In this document: piece after piece, positions 61,747-64,000 of the stretch
Layout: the number at the start of each line of letters is the position of its first letter
How positions within the stretch are numbered: the first letter of the stretch is position 1
Source: Deinococcus multiflagellatus
GTDB lineage: Bacteria; Deinococcota; Deinococci; Deinococcales; Deinococcaceae
Length of the DNA stretch: 64,000 bases
Assembly (NCBI RefSeq): GCF_020166415.1
Contig: NZ_JAIQXV010000004.1
Coordinates: 124,001-188,000, forward strand
Direction: 5' to 3'
The notes under the pieces: model-generated
Seen by the model: the letters and a program-made list of their open reading frames with translations, nothing else
Database searches by the model: none
What the model was told of the DNA's origin: nothing
Program-made: the position numbers and the translations under genes

Positions 61747-62745
61747 ATGAGCGCTCACCTCCTGACCCTGCTTGAAACCCTGCCCGGCGCCTACGCGGGC
61801 CCCGACCGCCCGGAAGAGGGGCCCTACGGCTTAGTGGGGACCGGCGAGGGCACCCTGGCCGCGCACCTCGCCCAGAGTCTGGTGCCCGGCACCCTGGCGC
61901 GCAGCGGCACCCAGTTCGTGCTGGGCAGCCCCGACGCCGGCGCCCTGGCCACCGACTACGCCGATCTGGCCACTGTGGCGGGCGCGCAGGTGCGCCGCGT
62001 GGCCACGGGCGGCACCCCCGAGGAAATTGACGTGCTGGTGCCGGGCGGCCCCCTGGCCACCTACCACTTTGCCCAGTACGTGGCCCACGCCAGCGGCCAC
62101 AACGAGGACGCCCGCGCCGCCGACGCCCTGCTTCAGGACCTCGCCGCGCGTTGCGCGCCCCATGTCACGGAAGGCAACCCGGCGCGCGACCTCGCCTGGA
62201 GCCTGTGGGGCCGCACGCCCCTGCTGCTGGCTGCCCCCGACGCCGAGGCCCTGCCCCACGCGTGGCAACAGCTCCTGGCCCGCACCGCCAAGACGCTGGC
62301 CGTGCCCCTGCTGGGCGACAGCCTGCCGCTGGTGACGGGCGCCTTTGAAGCGCAGCACGAGAAGGGCGACGCCAAGGTGGCGCTGCTGCTGGGCGACGCC
62401 GACGACACCCTGCTGCTGGCGCGCGAGGTGCTGGAGTCGCGCATTGACGAGATCATTCATGTGCCCTACCCAGGGGGCGCGCAGGGCTACCCTGGGCAAC
62501 TGGCCCTGTGGTACTTCGGCGCCTGGGTGGCGGCGTATCTGGCCGAGCGGTACGGAGTAGAGGCCGCCGACGTGCCGGTGCTGGCCCGCGCCCAGGGCGT
62601 GATGAGCGGCGAGGACCGCGAACAGGCCCGCCTGAGCGCCCCACGCGACGACCTGCGCCGCACGAATCTGGTCCGCGACTGGGCCGGAGACGATGACCAG
62701 ACGGACGAAGACCCCGACTACGACGAGGACGAAGCAGAAGACTAA
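61747..62745 (+). CDS. SIS-domain phosphosugar isomerase-like protein
   Basis: This 332-aa protein resembles the bifunctional phosphoglucose/phosphomannose isomerase family. The N-terminal part (about 20-130) has the loop YGLVGTGEGTLAAHLAQ and PGGPLATYHFAQYVAHASGH, and the C-terminal SIS-like part (about 150-290) has WGRTPLLLAAPDAEALPHAW and ESRIDEIIHVPYPGGAQGYPGQ. The catalytic Glu/His set is only partly recognisable, so the activity is not certain. The last 25 residues are highly acidic (DDDQTDEDPDYDEDEAED). TACCCT lies 7 nt before the ATG. Confidence 0.78.
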   Translation: MSAHLLTLLETLPGAYAGPDRPEEGPYGLVGTGEGTLAAHLAQSLVPGTLARSGTQFVLGSPDAGALATDYADLATVAGAQVRRVATGGTPEEIDVLVPGGPLATYHFAQYVAHASGHNEDARAADALLQDLAARCAPHVTEGNPARDLAWSLWGRTPLLLAAPDAEALPHAWQQLLARTAKTLAVPLLGDSLPLVTGAFEAQHEKGDAKVALLLGDADDTLLLAREVLESRIDEIIHVPYPGGAQGYPGQLALWYFGAWVAAYLAERYGVEAADVPVLARAQGVMSGEDREQARLSAPRDDLRRTNLVRDWAGDDDQTDEDPDYDEDEAED

Positions 62746-63119
62746 GCGAGACGCTGGTTGTGCCGTTGGCAGAAACGGTGCAGGTTGACGGGGGGCCCAG
62801 GCGGGCTTTGGGGCCTACAGCCGCAACCCGGACCACGCAGACCCTGGAGCTTGAGTGCGCTGCCCCCATTCCTGCGTCTTCCGAACCATTCTGAAAGACG
62901 TTCCAGAATGGTTTCGGCTTCAGGGAACCGCAGAACTGCGGAGCAGCGCATGAGCAACTGCGGATCTCCGCGCCTGGGCCCCAAAAGGCGCCGAACACAG
63001 AGAACATCCAGAACAGCACGGGAGGCAGAAACGGACGGCAATCCGGATTAGCCGCACCCCCCTCGCTTGGTCCTGGCCATCTGCCGCCAGGCTCGGCAGA
63101 GTGCCCCAACCGCTCTGTC
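62746..63119. other. Gene-free stretch after the SIS gene
   Basis: This part of the 62746-63356 gap has no convincing ORF. A 9-bp perfect hairpin (ACCATTCTG at 62886-62894 with CAGAATGGT at 62905-62913, 10-nt loop) lies 140 bp after the SIS stop and may end its transcript, although no T-tract follows. The TIR element copy B begins right after this stretch. Confidence 0.5.
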
Positions 63120-63282
63120 CCTGATACGGCTTCCGGATGATCCGTGACGGCCCCGCCCCGTCGCTGCGGTACTTCCACGCCGCTCCGTCACCGTTGTTCC
63201 TTCTCTGCGGCGCCGCTCTGCCAGTCCCTCCGGTCGGGTTCATCCGTGAGGCAAGAACTGCTGAACCGGAACCCTTATGAGG
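63120..63282 (-). repeat. Intergenic TIR element, copy B (163 bp)
   Basis: Plus-strand ends are CTGATACGGCTTCCGG and CCGGAACCCTTATGAG; the first matches the complement of the second at 13 of 16 positions, so the termini are inverted repeats. The whole copy aligns with copy A in reverse orientation. No ORF of interest is carried. Confidence 0.8.
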
Positions 63283-63356
63283 CCACTGAGGCTGCGCTGC
63301 ACTGGCGGCACCACAGTGCAGCCTGCCTTCGGCCCTGCTTGAATTCCCCCGCCCCC

Positions 63357-64000
63357 TTACAGCGCCGGGGTGCGGGTGCCCTTGGCGCGGCGGTACAGCT
63401 GGGCGGGGCGGCCCACGCCACTGCGGCGCTCGCCGCTGGGCATCAGGGTGCCCTGCGACAGCACGCGCTTGCGGAAATTGCGCTTGTCCAGCTTGCGGTT
63501 CAAGATGGCCTCAAAGACCCCCTGCAATTCGGGAAGGGTAAAGGTGTCGGGCAGGAATTCCAGCGCGAGGTTGGCGTATTCCAGGCGCAGCTGCAGCCGC
63601 CCCAGTGCCCGGTCCAGAATCGCCTGATGGTCAAAGGCCAGCCGGGGCGGCTGGTGGGCGCTGAGCCACGCCGCGCCCAGGGTGTGGCCCCCACCGCTGA
63701 CCTCCACGGCACCGGCAGGCAGCACCGCCAGATGCGCCACGCTCACGATGCGCCCGCGCGGATCGCGGTTGACCTCGCCAAAGGTGAAGAACTGTTCCAG
63801 GTGCCGGGGTTCCAGTTCCACGGTGGTTTCGGTGCGCAGTTCGCGCAGGGCCGCCTCATGCAGTTCCTCGCCGGGGTGCACGAAGCCGCCGGGCAGCGCC
63901 CAGTCGCGGGCGTGGGGCAGTTCGCCGCGCTGCACCAGCAGCACCCGCAGTTCCCCGGCGTGCATGGCAAAGGCCGCCACATCCACCGCCAGCCCCACCT
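63357..64000 (-). CDS. NrtR-like Nudix-domain transcriptional regulator (5' end probably outside window)
   Basis: About 213 residues are visible. The N-terminal Nudix fold (VDVAAFAMHAGELRVLLVQR) carries a box GGFVHPGEELHEAALRELRT then ETTVEL, in which the EE and G of the consensus are replaced by Thr, so hydrolysis is doubtful. The C-terminal winged helix (about 145-213) has FTLPELQGVFEAILNRKLDK, RNFRKRVLSQGTLMPSGER and GRPAQLYR, typical of NrtR, which represses NAD-synthesis or sugar-use genes. A GTG at 63996-63998 could be a start, but conserved sequence begins at once, so the true start probably lies beyond 64000. Confidence 0.82.
   Translation of the reverse strand, partial: VGLAVDVAAFAMHAGELRVLLVQRGELPHARDWALPGGFVHPGEELHEAALRELRTETTVELEPRHLEQFFTFGEVNRDPRGRIVSVAHLAVLPAGAVEVSGGGHTLGAAWLSAHQPPRLAFDHQAILDRALGRLQLRLEYANLALEFLPDTFTLPELQGVFEAILNRKLDKRNFRKRVLSQGTLMPSGERRSGVGRPAQLYRRAKGTRTPAL

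Overview
The window is about 70% G+C and reads as the chromosome of a Deinococcus-type bacterium. The reasons are the gene families present (long RecD2 helicase, PolX-PHP protein, SLH-domain outer-membrane protein with a beta-barrel, TIR-bearing intergenic repeats), dense coding on both strands with many 4-bp ATGA overlaps, and start codons that often lie 5-9 nt after a TANNNT -10 box, as expected for leaderless mRNAs. Species cannot be fixed from the sequence alone.

Layout. 1-5 kb: a truncated hydrolase lipoprotein, two envelope/secreted proteins of unknown function, then hemL with a CoA-binding protein and a renalase-like flavoprotein. 5-9 kb (minus strand): recJ with a LapA-like membrane protein, then an SLH / coiled-coil / collagen-like / beta-barrel protein. 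9-13.5 kb: deoD, a crotonase-HD hydrolase pair, an acidic small protein, greA. 13.6-18.9 kb: Nudix and prfA (minus), hom, an MFS exporter and a convergent ArsR-type regulator separated by a 14-copy heptamer array. 18.9-26.7 kb: recD2, a four-gene type IV minor-pilin operon, pyrG. 26.7-30.5 kb: coaE, a TPR protein, a CAP-domain lipoprotein, an FMN reductase. 30.6-37.5 kb: a complete Liv-type amino-acid ABC transporter (livF-G-M-H-J), divergent from a two-gene unit coding a HAMP membrane protein and a FadR-type regulator.

37.5-44.8 kb is the accessory part. It holds intergenic hairpins, two AT-rich islands, a PolX-family protein whose polymerase aspartates look lost, and a DUF4157 (eCIS-core) polymorphic-toxin-like gene that carries two in-frame stops and a frameshift and ends in an AT-rich module with two further small genes. 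This is the most unusual locus of the window.

44.8-64 kb returns to core genes: a PHP phosphatase, a VOC protein, two orphan OppB/OppC-like permeases, an M14 carboxypeptidase, argF, SIMPL, GNAT, Nudix, a small protein and argC (mostly overlapping), LtrA, scpA, a TrpRS with a [4Fe-4S]-type cysteine motif, a DUF4142 protein, a PpiD/SurA-like foldase, tRNA-Arg(CCG), a SIS-domain sugar isomerase, and a 5'-truncated NrtR-like regulator. Three copies of a 140-163 bp element with terminal inverted repeats lie in intergenic gaps (about 5.0, 48.1 and 63.2 kb).
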